Shown: piece by piece, positions 20,190-30,111 of the stretch | How positions within the stretch are numbered: the first letter of the stretch is position 1 | Layout of the letters: each line of letters starts with the position of its first letter | Assembly: GCA_029194725.1 (NCBI GenBank) | Contig: JARFXQ010000001.1 | Span: forward strand, 1-64,000 | From: Nitrospira sp. | GTDB taxonomy: Bacteria > Nitrospirota > Nitrospiria > Nitrospirales > Nitrospiraceae | Reading direction: 5' to 3' | DNA length: 64,000 nucleotides | The notes under the pieces: generated by a model | What the model was told of the DNA's origin: nothing | Seen by the model: only the letters and a program-made list of their open reading frames with translations | Databases searched by the model: none | Translations under genes and position numbers: made by a program

Positions 20190-23100
20190 TTACGAACATC
20201 CGCTCGTTGCTCCACACGTCACACATTTGAGACAGGTACCGTTGCGAACCATGGTAAATTGCTTGCACTCTTGGCAGGGATCCCCTTCGTAGCCTTTGAC
20301 CTTGGCCTCTTTAGCGCTTTGGACCTCCGTCAGTGTGAGCGTTTCGCGCATGATCTCCACTTGTCGAGCAACACTGTGTCCGTTTCCGTGGCCATTTCCT
20401 TTTGCGCCGTTCCGGCGGATGGGAAGATGTTCCGTAATAACGGAAGATTGCGCCAGTGCATCAAGGTCCGCTTCCTCATCGAAACATTCGGGGTCCATAT
20501 GGTCTTTCTTCACGGAATCCATGCGCAGATCTTCTTCTTTCACCTGCGCGAGGTCGTACCGATCGAGATAGGTAACAGCCAATTCACGGAAGATATAGTC
20601 GATGATCGAGGTTGACATCTTGATTCGATCGTTCAATTTGACGGGGCCGTTCGGCTCAAACCTGGTGAAGACGAACGCCTCGACGAATTCTTCCAGCGGC
20701 ACGCCGTGCTGAAGTCCCAGAGAGATGGCGATCGCAAAGCAATTCATGAGGCTTCTGAATGCCGCCCCCTCTTTGTGCATGTCCAAAAAGATTTCCCCGA
20801 CCGTCCCATCCTCATATTCCCCGGTGCGCAGGTAGAGCTTATGTCCACCGACAATTGCCTTTTGAGTGTACCCGCTTCGTCGACTCGGTAGCGGGCGCCG
20901 CTTGGCGAGGTATCGAACGAGCACCCGCTCGGTGACTTTTTCCGCCAGCTCCATCACGCCGGTAGTTGCCTCCACGGCCGTTCCATTGTCTGTCGAGGCA
21001 CTCAATGGCTGACTCAGCTTGGACCCGTCACGGTACAGTGCGACTGCTTTGACCATGCTCTTCCAGGCAAGCAAATAGGCTGCCTTGACGGCTTCGAGCG
21101 TGACATCGGCCGGCATGTTGATGGTCTTGCTGATCGCGCCGCTGATGAACGGCTGTGCCGCAGCCATCATGCGGATATGCGCATCGACGGCGATGGAGCG
21201 TTGTCCGATTCGACCGCACCGATTGGCACAATCGAATACCGCGAGGTGTTCGGCCTTCAAATGCGGCGCGCCTTCCACCGTCATCGTCCCGCAGCAGAAG
21301 TCGTTTGCGGCGGCGATCTCTTCTTGCGTAAACCCGAGTGTCTTCAACATGTTGAAGTTCATTTCATCCAGTTGGGCCTCGGTCAAGCCAAGCTTTTCGA
21401 TACAGAACGCGTCCCCCAGCGTAAACTTATTGAAGGCGAACTGAATTTCGAACGCTTGACCCAAACTGCTCTCCAACCGGACCAAGGCCGTATCGTCGAA
21501 TCCCTTTTGACGCAGCGTGTCGTGATTGATGAACGGTGCACCCTTGAGCGTCTGAGCACCGACACAGTATCGGACGATATCCTGCGTTTGCTGGTCCGTA
21601 TAGCCGAGGTTGGCCAGCGCGATCGGCAAGCTTTGATTGATGATCTTGAAGTACCCTCCCCCAGCCAGTTTCTTAAACTTCACCAGGGCAAAATCCGGTT
21701 CAATCCCCGTGGTATCACAGTCCATGACCAACCCAATTGTGCCGGTCGGAGCGATGACAGTCACTTGGGCATTGCGGTACCCATAGGCCGCCCCTAATTC
21801 AAGCGCGTGATCCCACGCTCGTCTAGCAGCCAAGAGCATGTCGGGAGGACAATGTTCGGGACGGATTCCCACCGGAGCGATCGTCAGACCTTCATATTCC
21901 CCATGAGGCACCTGGTAAGCAGCTCGCCGGTGATTACGGATGACCCGCAGCATGTGCTCTCGATTTTTTGCGTACCCCTGAAATGGCGACAATTCGGCAG
22001 CCATTTCAGCCGACGCCCCGTATGCTTCCCCGGTCATGATGGCCGTGATGGCTCCACAAATCGCCAGGGCCTTGGGCGAATCATATGGAATCCCTTGCCG
22101 CATGAGCACGGTTCCCAAATTCGCGTAACCTAACCCGAGCGTCCGGAATTGATAGCTCTTTTCAGCGATGGAGCGGCTCGGGAAGGAAGCCATCAACACG
22201 CTGATTTCCAGTGCGATCGTCCACAACCGAACGGCATGGCGGAAATGTTCCAGTTCGAACTGCCCATCGGCGGTATAAAACTTGGTGAGATTGAGGGAGG
22301 CGAGATTACAGGCCGTATCATCCAAAAACATGTATTCGGAACAGGGGTTCGATGCGTTGATGCGACCGTCTTCCGGACAGGTATGCCACTCGTTGATGAT
22401 GGTATCGTACTGAGTCCCCGGATCGGCACAAATCCAGGCCGCCCAAGCGATCCGATCCCACAACTCCCGCGCCTTGACGGTCTTACAGACTTTGCCATCC
22501 GTTCGACGTTTGAGATGCCAATCGCCGTCAGTTTCGAGCGCGGCAAAAAATTCGTTGGGAATCCTGACGCTGTTGTTCGAATTCTGGCCGGAGACGGTCT
22601 GATAGGCCTTCCCGTCCCAATTCGTGTCGTACTCGTGAAACACAAAATGTGTGAAGCCTTGCTGCGCATAGGAAAACATTCGTTGGACATACGCCTCGGG
22701 CACCATATCCCGACGGGCCAATGCCAAGGCCTCACGCAAGACAGGATTGGTCTTCGAATCGAGGTCCAGCCTGAGAGCGCCATCGCCATCGACCGTATGA
22801 CAAGCTTTCAGCACGGCGTTGAGACGCTGTGCACAAATCCTTGAACCCGTCACCATCGCCGCGACTTTTTGTTCTTCGATGACTTTCCAATCGATAAATT
22901 CTTCGATATCCGGATGATCGAGATCCAAACAGACCATCTTGGCTGCACGGCGAGTCGTCCCGCCGGACTTGATCGCTCCGGCGGCTCGATCCCCGATCTT
23001 CAGAAAGGACATAAGGCCTGAAGATCGTCCGCCGCCGGAAAGCTTTTCGCCATCTCCACGCAGCCTCGAAAAATTAGTCCCGGTCCCGGAACCATACTTG

Positions 23101-23726
23101 AACAACCTCGCCTCTCGGACCCAAAGATCCATGATCCCGTTTTCATTCACCAGATCATCCTCGATTGATTGAATGAAACAGGCATGAGGCTGAGGGTGTT
23201 CGAAGGCATTGGTGGCTTTTACAACTTCGCTCGTGTGGGGATCGACGTAATAATGCCCTTGTGCCGGTCCCGATAACCCATAGGCATAATGGAGACCTGT
23301 ATTGAACCACTGAGGAGAATTCGGCGCGGCCATTTGCCGCGCCAGCATGCAGCACATTTCATCGTGAAAAGACTCGGCATCTTCCGGCGTCTTGAAATAG
23401 CCATAGGACTTGCCCCAATGGGTCCAGCACCCGGCCATGCGTTCGAAGACTTGACGGGCATCTCGCTCGCCACCCAACACCGGCTTGCCATCCGGGCCGG
23501 TGACCGCCTGTCCATTCTGATCGCGTTGCGGAACTCCGGCCTTCCGAAAGTATTTCTGGGCCAATATGTCAACAGCAAGCTGAGACCATGCCTCCGGAAC
23601 ATCGATATTTTCGAGCTTAAATACGGTGGATCCGTCGGGATTCCGAATCTCCGACGAACGCTTCACAAACGTAATCCCCTCGTAGGGATTCTGCCCGCGA
23701 CGGGTAAATCTTCGATCAATTCTCAC
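20190..23726 (-). CDS. nrdJ: vitamin B12-dependent (class II) ribonucleotide reductase
   Basis: 1178 residues. Reduces ribonucleotides to deoxyribonucleotides using adenosylcobalamin, with no need for a NrdB subunit or oxygen. The conserved blocks are present: [46 protein letters not shown], the 10-strand barrel segment [25 protein letters not shown], and a C-terminal cysteine-rich tail (CQECKQF to [14 protein letters not shown]) that forms the redox shuttle and a zinc site. Two NrdR-type boxes overlap the promoter upstream, so repression by NrdR is likely. Length matches the long NrdJ subtype. Confidence 0.96.
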   Translation of the reverse strand: MRIDRRFTRRGQNPYEGITFVKRSSEIRNPDGSTVFKLENIDVPEAWSQLAVDILAQKYFRKAGVPQRDQNGQAVTGPDGKPVLGGERDARQVFERMAGCWTHWGKSYGYFKTPEDAESFHDEMCCMLARQMAAPNSPQWFNTGLHYAYGLSGPAQGHYYVDPHTSEVVKATNAFEHPQPHACFIQSIEDDLVNENGIMDLWVREARLFKYGSGTGTNFSRLRGDGEKLSGGGRSSGLMSFLKIGDRAAGAIKSGGTTRRAAKMVCLDLDHPDIEEFIDWKVIEEQKVAAMVTGSRICAQRLNAVLKACHTVDGDGALRLDLDSKTNPVLREALALARRDMVPEAYVQRMFSYAQQGFTHFVFHEYDTNWDGKAYQTVSGQNSNNSVRIPNEFFAALETDGDWHLKRRTDGKVCKTVKARELWDRIAWAAWICADPGTQYDTIINEWHTCPEDGRINASNPCSEYMFLDDTACNLASLNLTKFYTADGQFELEHFRHAVRLWTIALEISVLMASFPSRSIAEKSYQFRTLGLGYANLGTVLMRQGIPYDSPKALAICGAITAIMTGEAYGASAEMAAELSPFQGYAKNREHMLRVIRNHRRAAYQVPHGEYEGLTIAPVGIRPEHCPPDMLLAARRAWDHALELGAAYGYRNAQVTVIAPTGTIGLVMDCDTTGIEPDFALVKFKKLAGGGYFKIINQSLPIALANLGYTDQQTQDIVRYCVGAQTLKGAPFINHDTLRQKGFDDTALVRLESSLGQAFEIQFAFNKFTLGDAFCIEKLGLTEAQLDEMNFNMLKTLGFTQEEIAAANDFCCGTMTVEGAPHLKAEHLAVFDCANRCGRIGQRSIAVDAHIRMMAAAQPFISGAISKTINMPADVTLEAVKAAYLLAWKSMVKAVALYRDGSKLSQPLSASTDNGTAVEATTGVMELAEKVTERVLVRYLAKRRPLPSRRSGYTQKAIVGGHKLYLRTGEYEDGTVGEIFLDMHKEGAAFRSLMNCFAIAISLGLQHGVPLEEFVEAFVFTRFEPNGPVKLNDRIKMSTSIIDYIFRELAVTYLDRYDLAQVKEEDLRMDSVKKDHMDPECFDEEADLDALAQSSVITEHLPIRRNGAKGNGHGNGHSVARQVEIMRETLTLTEVQSAKEAKVKGYEGDPCQECKQFTMVRNGTCLKCVTCGATSGCS

Positions 23727-23816
23727 GGTAGGCCTCCTAAGAGGAAAGAAACTGTGACCATTGCTTGATTATGCGCCATCATCATAGATGCGTGGAGCTC
23801 GTTCAACTTCAATAGA

Positions 23817-23832
23817 TAGCTACATATAGCTA
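23817..23832. promoter_or_regulatory. NrdR box 1 (overlaps nrdJ -10 region)
   Basis: TAGCTACATATAGCTA contains the NrdR core CWAYATATWG exactly, inside a perfect palindrome GATAGCTA-CATA-TAGCTATC (23815-23834). It is 32 bp from a second box, the three-turn spacing expected for cooperative NrdR binding. Confidence 0.7.
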
Positions 23833-23849
23833 TCATAATTTTTTGTCAA
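23821..23849 (-). promoter_or_regulatory. nrdJ promoter
   Basis: On the minus strand a perfect TTGACA (23849 to 23844) is followed after 17 bp by TATGTA (23826 to 23821); shifting by 2 bp gives TATATG. NrdR box 1 covers the -10 and box 2 borders the -35, a classical repression layout. The start codon is about 95 bp further on. Confidence 0.6.
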
Positions 23850-23864
23850 CACCAAGTATTGTGG
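23849..23864. promoter_or_regulatory. NrdR box 2 (upstream edge of nrdJ -35)
   Basis: ACACCAAGTATTGTGG matches 12 of 16 positions of the consensus acaCwAtATaTwGtgt as I recall it. Starts of the two boxes are 32 bp apart. No nrdR gene lies in the window. Confidence 0.65.
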
Positions 23865-23932
23865 ATCTCTGTGGAATGCGACGAAAAGCTGTGAATAGTC
23901 GCAATGCCAATCTCATAGCCGATTCTGGCCGC

Positions 23933-23953
23933 TTATCAACGAGGTTATCCACA
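23933..23953 (+). promoter_or_regulatory. two DnaA-box sequences upstream of nrdJ
   Basis: TTATCAACG (23933-23941) and a perfect TTATCCACA (23945-23953) lie 3 bp apart. Two weaker inverted matches, TGTGGATCT (23860) and TGTGGAATG (23870), lie nearer the promoter. DnaA control of reductase genes is known for E. coli nrdAB. There is no dnaA or dnaN nearby, so I do not call this an origin. Confidence 0.5.
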
Positions 23954-24005
23954 GAAAAAACAATTGGAATAGAGCCCCTCCAAATTACCCTGGCCTTTTT
24001 TCTTT

Positions 24006-24377
24006 TTAGAAGGCCATTCGCCCGATTTTCAGTGTCGCTTCCTCGACGCCCTGAAGGGGAATGAACCAACCGCTGAGACCGAGAACGATGATTTTCGTAT
24101 CCGCCACCTGTGTTTCATACTTGCTCGCAATTCCCCAGTTCTGTCGCGCCGTATTCGGCCTCACGATGGATTCGAGAAGCTTCCTACTTTGCGACTGAAA
24201 CACCTGCCGAATAAATTGTTGTTCTCGAGTCGGTGTACCCCGGTCCATTCGGTCTATCGCTTTGCTCAATTCCTGTTCGACGAAGCGTAGATAGTCGTCC
24301 ATGGTCGGATTCGACAGAACCAGACCGATCGCTCCCCCGAGCACAACTACCACCAGACTCAAACGAAGAAGGCTCAT
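24006..24377 (-). CDS. small exported or membrane-anchored protein, DUF4359-like
   Basis: 123 residues from ATG 24377, chosen because GGGAG precedes it and the frame then begins with a hydrophobic anchor MSLLRLSLVVVVLGGAIGLVLS. The following NPTMDDYLRFVEQEL is the motif I associate with DUF4359. The remainder (QVADTKIIVLGLSGWFIPL) suggests beta strands near the C-terminus. Function unknown. It is directly upstream of the nrdJ promoter region, same strand, but the 279-bp gap argues for separate transcripts. Confidence 0.6.
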   Translation of the reverse strand: MSLLRLSLVVVVLGGAIGLVLSNPTMDDYLRFVEQELSKAIDRMDRGTPTREQQFIRQVFQSQSRKLLESIVRPNTARQNWGIASKYETQVADTKIIVLGLSGWFIPLQGVEEATLKIGRMAF

Positions 24378-24510
24378 ATCGCTCCCACCAGGCTCCTTGG
24401 GTTTGTCCGTGATTTGAAAATAACGGCTCTCTCCGATTTGACAAACCACGGTCGGCCAAATTAGCTTAGCCCAAGGTCTGTTCGCATAGCGCTAGCGTCT
24501 GGAGGAGGCC

Positions 24511-24804
24511 ATGTTCGTCTGGAGCAAAAAGCTCGTCGCGGTCCTGTTGATCTCATTTGTGCTGTTGTTGGGAATCTTCCTTTCCCAAGGCTCTCCCGAC
24601 AATCCGAGCGGTCTGAAGATTCACACGACCCAGTGGATCATATTGAACTACGCATGTCTATTGGTCTGGCTCTTTGTCTGGATGATCGATCAAGGACGAG
24701 TACGCAGTAAGAATGTCTGGTTATGGCTGGTTCCATTTATCCTAGCGCCACTTCCCACTCTCATGATCTTCGTACTCTTTCTTCAACGACGACTGTCCTC
24801 ATAG
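24511..24804 (+). CDS. small three-helix membrane protein
   Basis: 97 residues. A strong ribosome site GGAGGAGG sits 3-4 nt before the ATG. Three hydrophobic segments are visible: VAVLLISFVLLLGIFL, WIILNYACLLVWLFVWMI and WLWLVPFILAPLPTLMIFVLFL, joined by short polar loops. No known family is recognised. It runs into the 3' end of the AmpG-like gene with a 6-bp convergent overlap. Confidence 0.6.
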   Translation: MFVWSKKLVAVLLISFVLLLGIFLSQGSPDNPSGLKIHTTQWIILNYACLLVWLFVWMIDQGRVRSKNVWLWLVPFILAPLPTLMIFVLFLQRRLSS

Positions 24805-26091
24805 ACGCTCGGAAACAGGCGAGCCTGCAGGCTCCGTAACTGAGTCGCGCAGGACCGTCTCCGGTTCTGGTTCAAGAACATGCCGGACCCGCCAGACCGC
24901 CCAGAGACCCGGTAGAGCAGCGACCACGGTCAGGATAAAAAATTGTGTCCATCCAACCAGAGTCACAACATCCGCTGATGGGCGACCGGCAAAGACCCTT
25001 CCCAACGCCTCTAACGAAGACAGCAGCGCGAACTGAGTCGCGGTATACCGAGGATCGCAAAGCGACATAACCAACGCGACGAAGGCAGCCGTGCCCATCC
25101 CTCCGGTCACGTTCTCAATCACGACTGCCGCAGTCAGTAGGCTCGAACTCTTGCCTGCTAATGCCAAGACCACAAATCCGAGGTTCGAGACAGCCTGCAA
25201 GACACCGAAGAGCAACAAAGACCGAACAAGCCTAGACCTGGTCATCAAGAGGCCGCCGAAAAATGCCCCCAACAATGTTGCAAAAACCCCTAACCCCTTC
25301 ACGGCGCCTACGTCCGTGGTAGAAAAGCCGAGTCCTCCAATCAGAAAGGCCGTTTGAAGCGTCGACGCAAAGGCGTCGCCCAGTTTATAGAGAATGATCA
25401 CGGCCAAGAAGCCCAACGCGTGAGGCCGTCCAAAAAATTCCGCCAGTGGTGCGCCGACTGCTTCCCTCATACTCTTAGGAGCCTCAGCGACGAATCCTGG
25501 GTCCGGACTGATCAGGACGATAAACAACCCGACCAGCATGACGGCTGCCATCGCCAAATACGTCATCTTCCATCCCACATAATCCGCAAGGACCAACGCG
25601 CCGGCTCCGGAGGCCAAAAGAGCGATTCGATATCCATTCACCCACACAGCCGCGCCCAATCCACGCTCGTGAGGACGGAGTGTTTCCGTTCGATAAGCAT
25701 CAAACACAATGTCCAATGAAGCGGCAAGAAATGCGACGAGCAAAGCATAGGCCGCTAGCCAGCCAGCGTGAATCCGCGGATTGGTCACGGCCATCAACAC
25801 AAGGCCGATCGCAACACAAAGTTGCGTCAACACCATCCACCCGCGCCGCCGGCCGAGCCACGGAGGGATCACACGGTCCATCACGGGAGCCCAAAGGAAC
25901 TTGAGCGTATAGGGAAGGCCGACCATCGTGAAAATGCCGATGGTCTTGAGGTCCACTCCTTCCACCGTAAGCCAGGCCTGTAAGGTCCCGGACGTGAGCG
26001 CAAGGGGAAGGCCGGACGCAAAACCCAACGGCAACATCACGAGGATGCGCCGATTCATAAGGCCGGCAAGATCGAAGGCGCCTTCTTTCAC
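24799..26091 (-). CDS. ampG: AmpG-like MFS permease
   Basis: 430 residues with about 12 predicted membrane helices. The N-terminus MLPLGFASGLPLALTSGTLQAWLTVEGVDLKTIG and LPYTLKFLWAPVMDR are the AmpG signature; AmpG imports GlcNAc-anhydroMurNAc muropeptides from the periplasm for cell-wall recycling. Further blocks, SLDIVFDAYRTETLRPHERG and GGMGTAAFVALVMSLCDPRYTATQFALLSS, agree. No beta-lactamase or other recycling gene is adjacent, so it appears to be a single-gene unit. Confidence 0.88.
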   Translation of the reverse strand: MKEGAFDLAGLMNRRILVMLPLGFASGLPLALTSGTLQAWLTVEGVDLKTIGIFTMVGLPYTLKFLWAPVMDRVIPPWLGRRRGWMVLTQLCVAIGLVLMAVTNPRIHAGWLAAYALLVAFLAASLDIVFDAYRTETLRPHERGLGAAVWVNGYRIALLASGAGALVLADYVGWKMTYLAMAAVMLVGLFIVLISPDPGFVAEAPKSMREAVGAPLAEFFGRPHALGFLAVIILYKLGDAFASTLQTAFLIGGLGFSTTDVGAVKGLGVFATLLGAFFGGLLMTRSRLVRSLLLFGVLQAVSNLGFVVLALAGKSSSLLTAAVVIENVTGGMGTAAFVALVMSLCDPRYTATQFALLSSLEALGRVFAGRPSADVVTLVGWTQFFILTVVAALPGLWAVWRVRHVLEPEPETVLRDSVTEPAGSPVSERL

Positions 26092-26236
26092 AGCAACTCT
26101 CTTATGCGGACGTGAGCCGAATTAGTCAGCCCTATACCACACCGAAGCAACTGCAAGGCAGAATATCATCGCATCTCAAGGCCGTTCAGCAGAATCACAA
26201 AACATGCGGGAGCGGCCTCACCGACCGCTCTAGAAA

Positions 26237-26650
26237 CTAACAGGGCTGTCCGTTGAACAGACAGGGCTTGTATCGCGAGATATCAAAGTCGGTATTTTCC
26301 TGGTAAACCTTTTCGTTGCCGTTGACCCCGTCCTGCTCGGGATCGTTCCACATGGTGTGGTTCCACCAATAGAACAGGGGTTGGGCCTCCGTCTGGTAGA
26401 TGGGGTTACCATAAGTACTGCGAGAATGCTCCTGAACCAGCCGGGCCGTCACATAGTCGACTTTGCCGTTTCCGCTGAGGGAATACAGCATGATAAAGAG
26501 ACGGGCCTCATGGTCATACAGCTCATCGATACGAGTATTGAGATCTGGCTCGGCGGGAAGCGAATCCGTGCTCCAGCCCATCGCAGGATGGCTCCAGAAC
26601 AACCCTGTGAAAACAAAAAGAATGAGAGCACGCAGAGGCATGATCATCAA
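26237..26650 (-). CDS. small secreted protein of unknown function
   Basis: 137 residues. The N-terminus MMIMPLRALILFVFTGLFWSHPAMG is a signal peptide. The mature part is acidic and aromatic-rich (FYWWNHTMWNDPEQDGVNG) and ends with CLFNGQPC, two cysteines that could form a disulfide. I recognise no family. It is divergent from mtaB and separated from the AmpG-like gene by about 145 bp. Confidence 0.55.
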   Translation of the reverse strand: MMIMPLRALILFVFTGLFWSHPAMGWSTDSLPAEPDLNTRIDELYDHEARLFIMLYSLSGNGKVDYVTARLVQEHSRSTYGNPIYQTEAQPLFYWWNHTMWNDPEQDGVNGNEKVYQENTDFDISRYKPCLFNGQPC

Positions 26651-26738
26651 GTTCTCCGACCACTCGGCTATGATCTTGTCAGCGATCTTTCCGATAAAGA
26701 CTTACCACTCCCTGAGACCTCCGTCGCGACAGGCAACC

Positions 26739-26768
26739 TTGCCGGAACGTGCCTGACCTTCCTATAAT
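26739..26768 (+). promoter_or_regulatory. mtaB-miaB promoter
   Basis: TTGCCG (26739-26744), an 18-bp spacer and a perfect TATAAT (26763-26768). The ATG of mtaB begins 9 bp after the -10 box, so the transcript would have almost no 5' leader. Confidence 0.6.
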
Positions 26769-26777
26769 GCCACTTCT

Positions 26778-28115
26778 ATGGCAACGACCCGTGCATCTCT
26801 TCATACGCTCGGCTGCCGCCTGAATCAAGCCGAAACCTCGGTCCTAGGGGAAGGGCTCAGACGAAAGGGGTTTGAGCTCGTCGACTTCGGCCAACCGACG
26901 GATCTCCTTGTGCTCAATACCTGTGCGGTTACGGAAGACGCCGAACGGACAGCACGCTATCTGATCCGAAAAACCTTGAAACACTCTCCCCATGCCTTTA
27001 TCGCGGTGACAGGATGCTACGCCCAAACCGGAATGGACTGCCTCAAACAACAAACCGGGATCGATCTCATCGTGGGCCACCAATTCAAGCTCGATCTGCC
27101 GGCCTACCTTCCTCCTCCCAACGAGTTACGGAAACGATCCGTCGCAGAGATTCATCATACTAAGACGATGGAGCGCGGAGACTTCGAGCTGCCGCACTTC
27201 GCGGACTCGGACTCCACACGTGCATTGCTCAAAGTACAGGACGGCTGCAGCGCGATGTGCAGTTTCTGTATTATTCCGTTTGCGCGGGGTCATGAGCGAA
27301 GCAGAACTTTGAATGACATCCAGCGTGAAGTTGAGGTCCTAGCCGCTCGAGGATACCGGGAGATCGTGCTGACTGGAGTGAACATCGGCCAGTACGCCCA
27401 CCAAGGCCGAGACTTTTGTTCGTTGCTTCGTTGGCTCGACCAAGCGGCGGACTTCGAACGCATTCGCATCTCTTCAATTGAACCGACCACAGTCAGCGAC
27501 GAGTTACTGGAGTTTCTAGCTTCGTCGAAGAAATTCTGCCCCTATCTCCACATCCCGATGCAAAGCGGGGACGATCAGATTTTGCGAGCCATGAATCGAC
27601 GCCATACGATCAAGAGCTATATCAACCTGATCGAAAAGGCGCTCGTAACCATCTCCGACCTCGGTCTTGGAACTGATCTCATGGTAGGATTTCCTGGAGA
27701 AACGGAGTCCTCATTTCAGAATACGCTGGCAGTCGCCACTGATCTGCCATTTTCCTATCTCCATGTATTTCCCTATTCCCCTCGTCCCGGTACGGCTGCA
27801 ATGCGCCTGAAGCAGCGGATTCCGTCTGCATCGGTGAAGAAGCGCGCCGATCTGCTGCTTGATCTTGATCGTGTCAAACGATTGGCGTTTCACAACAAGC
27901 AAATCGGGAAGACTGTCTCGGCCCTTTTTGAATCTGGGACTCGAGCTGCCTATCGCTTCGGCACGACCCCGAACTTCACCAGGGTGGGAATCACAGACTC
28001 CGAAGATTTCCGGAATCAAATCTTGCAGGTCACCATCACGGCCGCAACAGACCGTTATGCTTTGGGACACATCGTACCTTCTCAGCAGGTAAACTGTGCC
28101 ATGGTAGCGCGATGA
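26778..28115 (+). CDS. mtaB: tRNA t6A37 methylthiotransferase MtaB
   Basis: 445 residues. Converts t6A37 to ms2t6A in tRNAs reading ANN codons. The N-terminal UPF0004 domain shows its three cluster cysteines (TLGCRLNQAE, LNTCAVTEDAE, VTGCYAQ), and the radical-SAM CxxxCxxC is in GCSAMCSFCIIPFARG. The LGCRLNQAE opening separates MtaB from MiaB. A C-terminal TRAM-like region follows. The gene overlaps miaB by 4 bp (ATGA), so the two tRNA thiomethylases are translated together. Confidence 0.93.
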   Translation: MATTRASLHTLGCRLNQAETSVLGEGLRRKGFELVDFGQPTDLLVLNTCAVTEDAERTARYLIRKTLKHSPHAFIAVTGCYAQTGMDCLKQQTGIDLIVGHQFKLDLPAYLPPPNELRKRSVAEIHHTKTMERGDFELPHFADSDSTRALLKVQDGCSAMCSFCIIPFARGHERSRTLNDIQREVEVLAARGYREIVLTGVNIGQYAHQGRDFCSLLRWLDQAADFERIRISSIEPTTVSDELLEFLASSKKFCPYLHIPMQSGDDQILRAMNRRHTIKSYINLIEKALVTISDLGLGTDLMVGFPGETESSFQNTLAVATDLPFSYLHVFPYSPRPGTAAMRLKQRIPSASVKKRADLLLDLDRVKRLAFHNKQIGKTVSALFESGTRAAYRFGTTPNFTRVGITDSEDFRNQILQVTITAATDRYALGHIVPSQQVNCAMVAR

Positions 28116-29443
28116 TGCTGAAGACCATTCCTCACGTCCATATTGAAACATTCGGCTGTCAAATGAACGAGTCTGACAGCGAACTCGTTCGCTCGATGCT
28201 GAAGCAGGAAGGATTCGTTTTTACGGAAGATCGTGAACGGGCCGACGTCGTATTGGTCAACACCTGTGCTATCCGAGAGAACGCTCACAACAAGATCTAC
28301 GCCCATCTTTCTGAATTGAGAGCCCTGAAAAAACAGCGCCCACTCGTCGTCGGCGTTCTCGGCTGTATGGCTCAGAATTTGAAAAGCGCGCTAGCAGAAA
28401 AGGAGCCGCTCATCGACGTCTTGGCCGGCCCTGATACGTATCGTCAGCTTCCCACGTTGCTGGCAACGGCGCTCGAAGACCAGGAACAGGGACTCTTTCA
28501 GAAAGGGTTTGCCCTCGATCTGTCGGAGTATGAAACCTATGAAGGGATCATGCCGGATCGCGGCTGCGGGGTGAATGCCTGGATCACCGTGATGCGAGGC
28601 TGCGATAACTTCTGCTCCTTCTGTGTCGTCCCCTACACCAGGGGGCGTGAACGGTCGCGCGATCCGAGGTCCGTTCTGCTTGAGGCTCGTGACGCTTCTA
28701 CTCGAGGGTTCAGACAAATCACGCTGCTCGGCCAGAACGTAAATTCCTACCGCCATGAAGACTGGGACTTCGCCAAACTGATCACCGCCGTGGCGGATAC
28801 AGCGGGGATAGATCGAGTCCGGTTTACCTCTCCGCACCCGAAGGACTTCCCTTCGGCTCTGATCGAAGCCATTGCCACGCATCCAAAAATCTGTAAGCAC
28901 ATTCATTTGCCGCTTCAAGCAGGAAGCGATCGGATTCTCGAACTGATGGGCCGGACCTATTCCGGAGCTGAGTATCTGGCGCTTGTCGATCGCATTAGAC
29001 ACACCATCCCCCATGTGGTTCTCACAACGGATATTATCTGTGGTTTCTGCTCTGAGTCGGATGAAGACTTTCGAGCCACAGCGCTCATGGTAGAACAGGC
29101 CCAGTTCGACTCAGCCTACATCTTCAAGTACTCGGAGCGAAAACATACCATCGCGGCTAGGAAGTATACCGATGATGTCCCTGATCGAGTCAAAGGCATG
29201 CGTGTCGCTCAGCTTGTAGAAACCCAACGCCGCATTACCTTGGAGCGCAACCGCCGATACATCGGCAAGGCGATGGAGGTATTAGTTGAGGGTGATGCGA
29301 CTCGCTCGCCGACTCAGGGAATGGGGAAAACGGACGGTAATATCACGGTGGTCTGGGATAAAAGCACCGGCCACTCTCAGCCCGGAGCCTTCATTACGAA
29401 ACATGTCTTTGATGCCTCGGCGGCGACCCTCTACGGCAAATGA
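28112..29443 (+). CDS. miaB: tRNA i6A37 methylthiotransferase MiaB
   Basis: 443 residues. Adds a methylthio group to i6A37 of tRNAs reading UNN codons. MiaB markers: ETFGCQMNESDSE, VLVNTCAIRENAH, VLGCMAQN for the auxiliary cluster, and GCDNFCSFCVVPYTRGRERSR for the radical-SAM cluster. A TRAM domain closes the protein (KAMEVLVEGDATRSPTQGMGKTDGN). Pairing of both methylthiotransferases in one operon is unusual but sensible, since both modify position 37. Confidence 0.95.
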   Translation: MMLKTIPHVHIETFGCQMNESDSELVRSMLKQEGFVFTEDRERADVVLVNTCAIRENAHNKIYAHLSELRALKKQRPLVVGVLGCMAQNLKSALAEKEPLIDVLAGPDTYRQLPTLLATALEDQEQGLFQKGFALDLSEYETYEGIMPDRGCGVNAWITVMRGCDNFCSFCVVPYTRGRERSRDPRSVLLEARDASTRGFRQITLLGQNVNSYRHEDWDFAKLITAVADTAGIDRVRFTSPHPKDFPSALIEAIATHPKICKHIHLPLQAGSDRILELMGRTYSGAEYLALVDRIRHTIPHVVLTTDIICGFCSESDEDFRATALMVEQAQFDSAYIFKYSERKHTIAARKYTDDVPDRVKGMRVAQLVETQRRITLERNRRYIGKAMEVLVEGDATRSPTQGMGKTDGNITVVWDKSTGHSQPGAFITKHVFDASAATLYGK

Positions 29444-29882
29444 CCCTGATAAGTCCTGACGCCGTATTCTTTCTGAGACACCTGTCTCAAGCTTTCGGAA
29501 CAATTCTGCACGCTCCCCATTCGAAATGAGCATTTTCTGAACGGCTCCATGGACCATCGTCGGTCGATTCTTTGACTGGACTTTCCCTGGCTTCTCACCC
29601 CATCTCGCCTCGTTGTATACAGACTGGTTAACGATTGGCAGAATCTCACCCTCCACTCGATTGAACACCTAGACACTAACCCTATGATTATCAAAGCACC
29701 CCCAAGGTTTCATTTCTAAAGCTTGGTTACCAGTCCTGAACTTCCAGCTTCGAGCTTCATTAGGAACATCCTCCTCAGCTTGAACGACAATACAATCTGT
29801 CACTTCAATAATGAGAAGGCATGAACCTTGCTCCAACTTTCGGCGTCCATCTGTTCGGAAACCAGGGATTTCGCTTCTGGGT
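29444..29882. other. non-coding stretch after miaB
   Basis: About 440 bp with only short overlapping frames on the minus strand, none with a recognisable product or ribosome site. No clear hairpin terminator was found by eye. Confidence 0.4.
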
Positions 29883-30020
29883 ATGAAGTCCGCCGACTCC
29901 GAGTCAAAGCCCAATCGAAACCAGCCCGACTCCGGCATCTCACTCGAAATAATCATTTCAGCCGGGGTGGTCGGATGGTTGGCGATCGGCATAGTGCTCA
30001 TGGGCCTGGGTATCTGGTAG
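29883..30020 (+). CDS. small single-helix membrane protein
   Basis: 45 residues: a polar N-terminus (MKSADSESKPNRNQPDSG) then one hydrophobic helix (IIISAGVVGWLAIGIVLMGLGIW). The frame extends upstream to 29811 but the ATG at 29883 fits the protein better. Short proteins of this shape are common but hard to confirm; no family is recognised. A lipoprotein gene follows 91 bp downstream with its own ribosome site. Confidence 0.35.
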   Translation: MKSADSESKPNRNQPDSGISLEIIISAGVVGWLAIGIVLMGLGIW

Positions 30021-30111
30021 TTCGATAGCCAAACCACAAAGAGATTCTAATTTTTCGACAAATAGCGAACACGGTTCCTCGGCCACAAGACCACATCTAA
30101 GGAGACTCAAT

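Noticed and set aside
23833..24005. Replication origin near the DnaA boxes
   Set aside because: Only two good boxes, no dnaA/dnaN or gidA nearby, and the boxes fit reductase regulation better.
29282..29668. 128-codon minus-strand frame overlapping the miaB end
   Set aside because: Shadow of miaB with no recognisable product.
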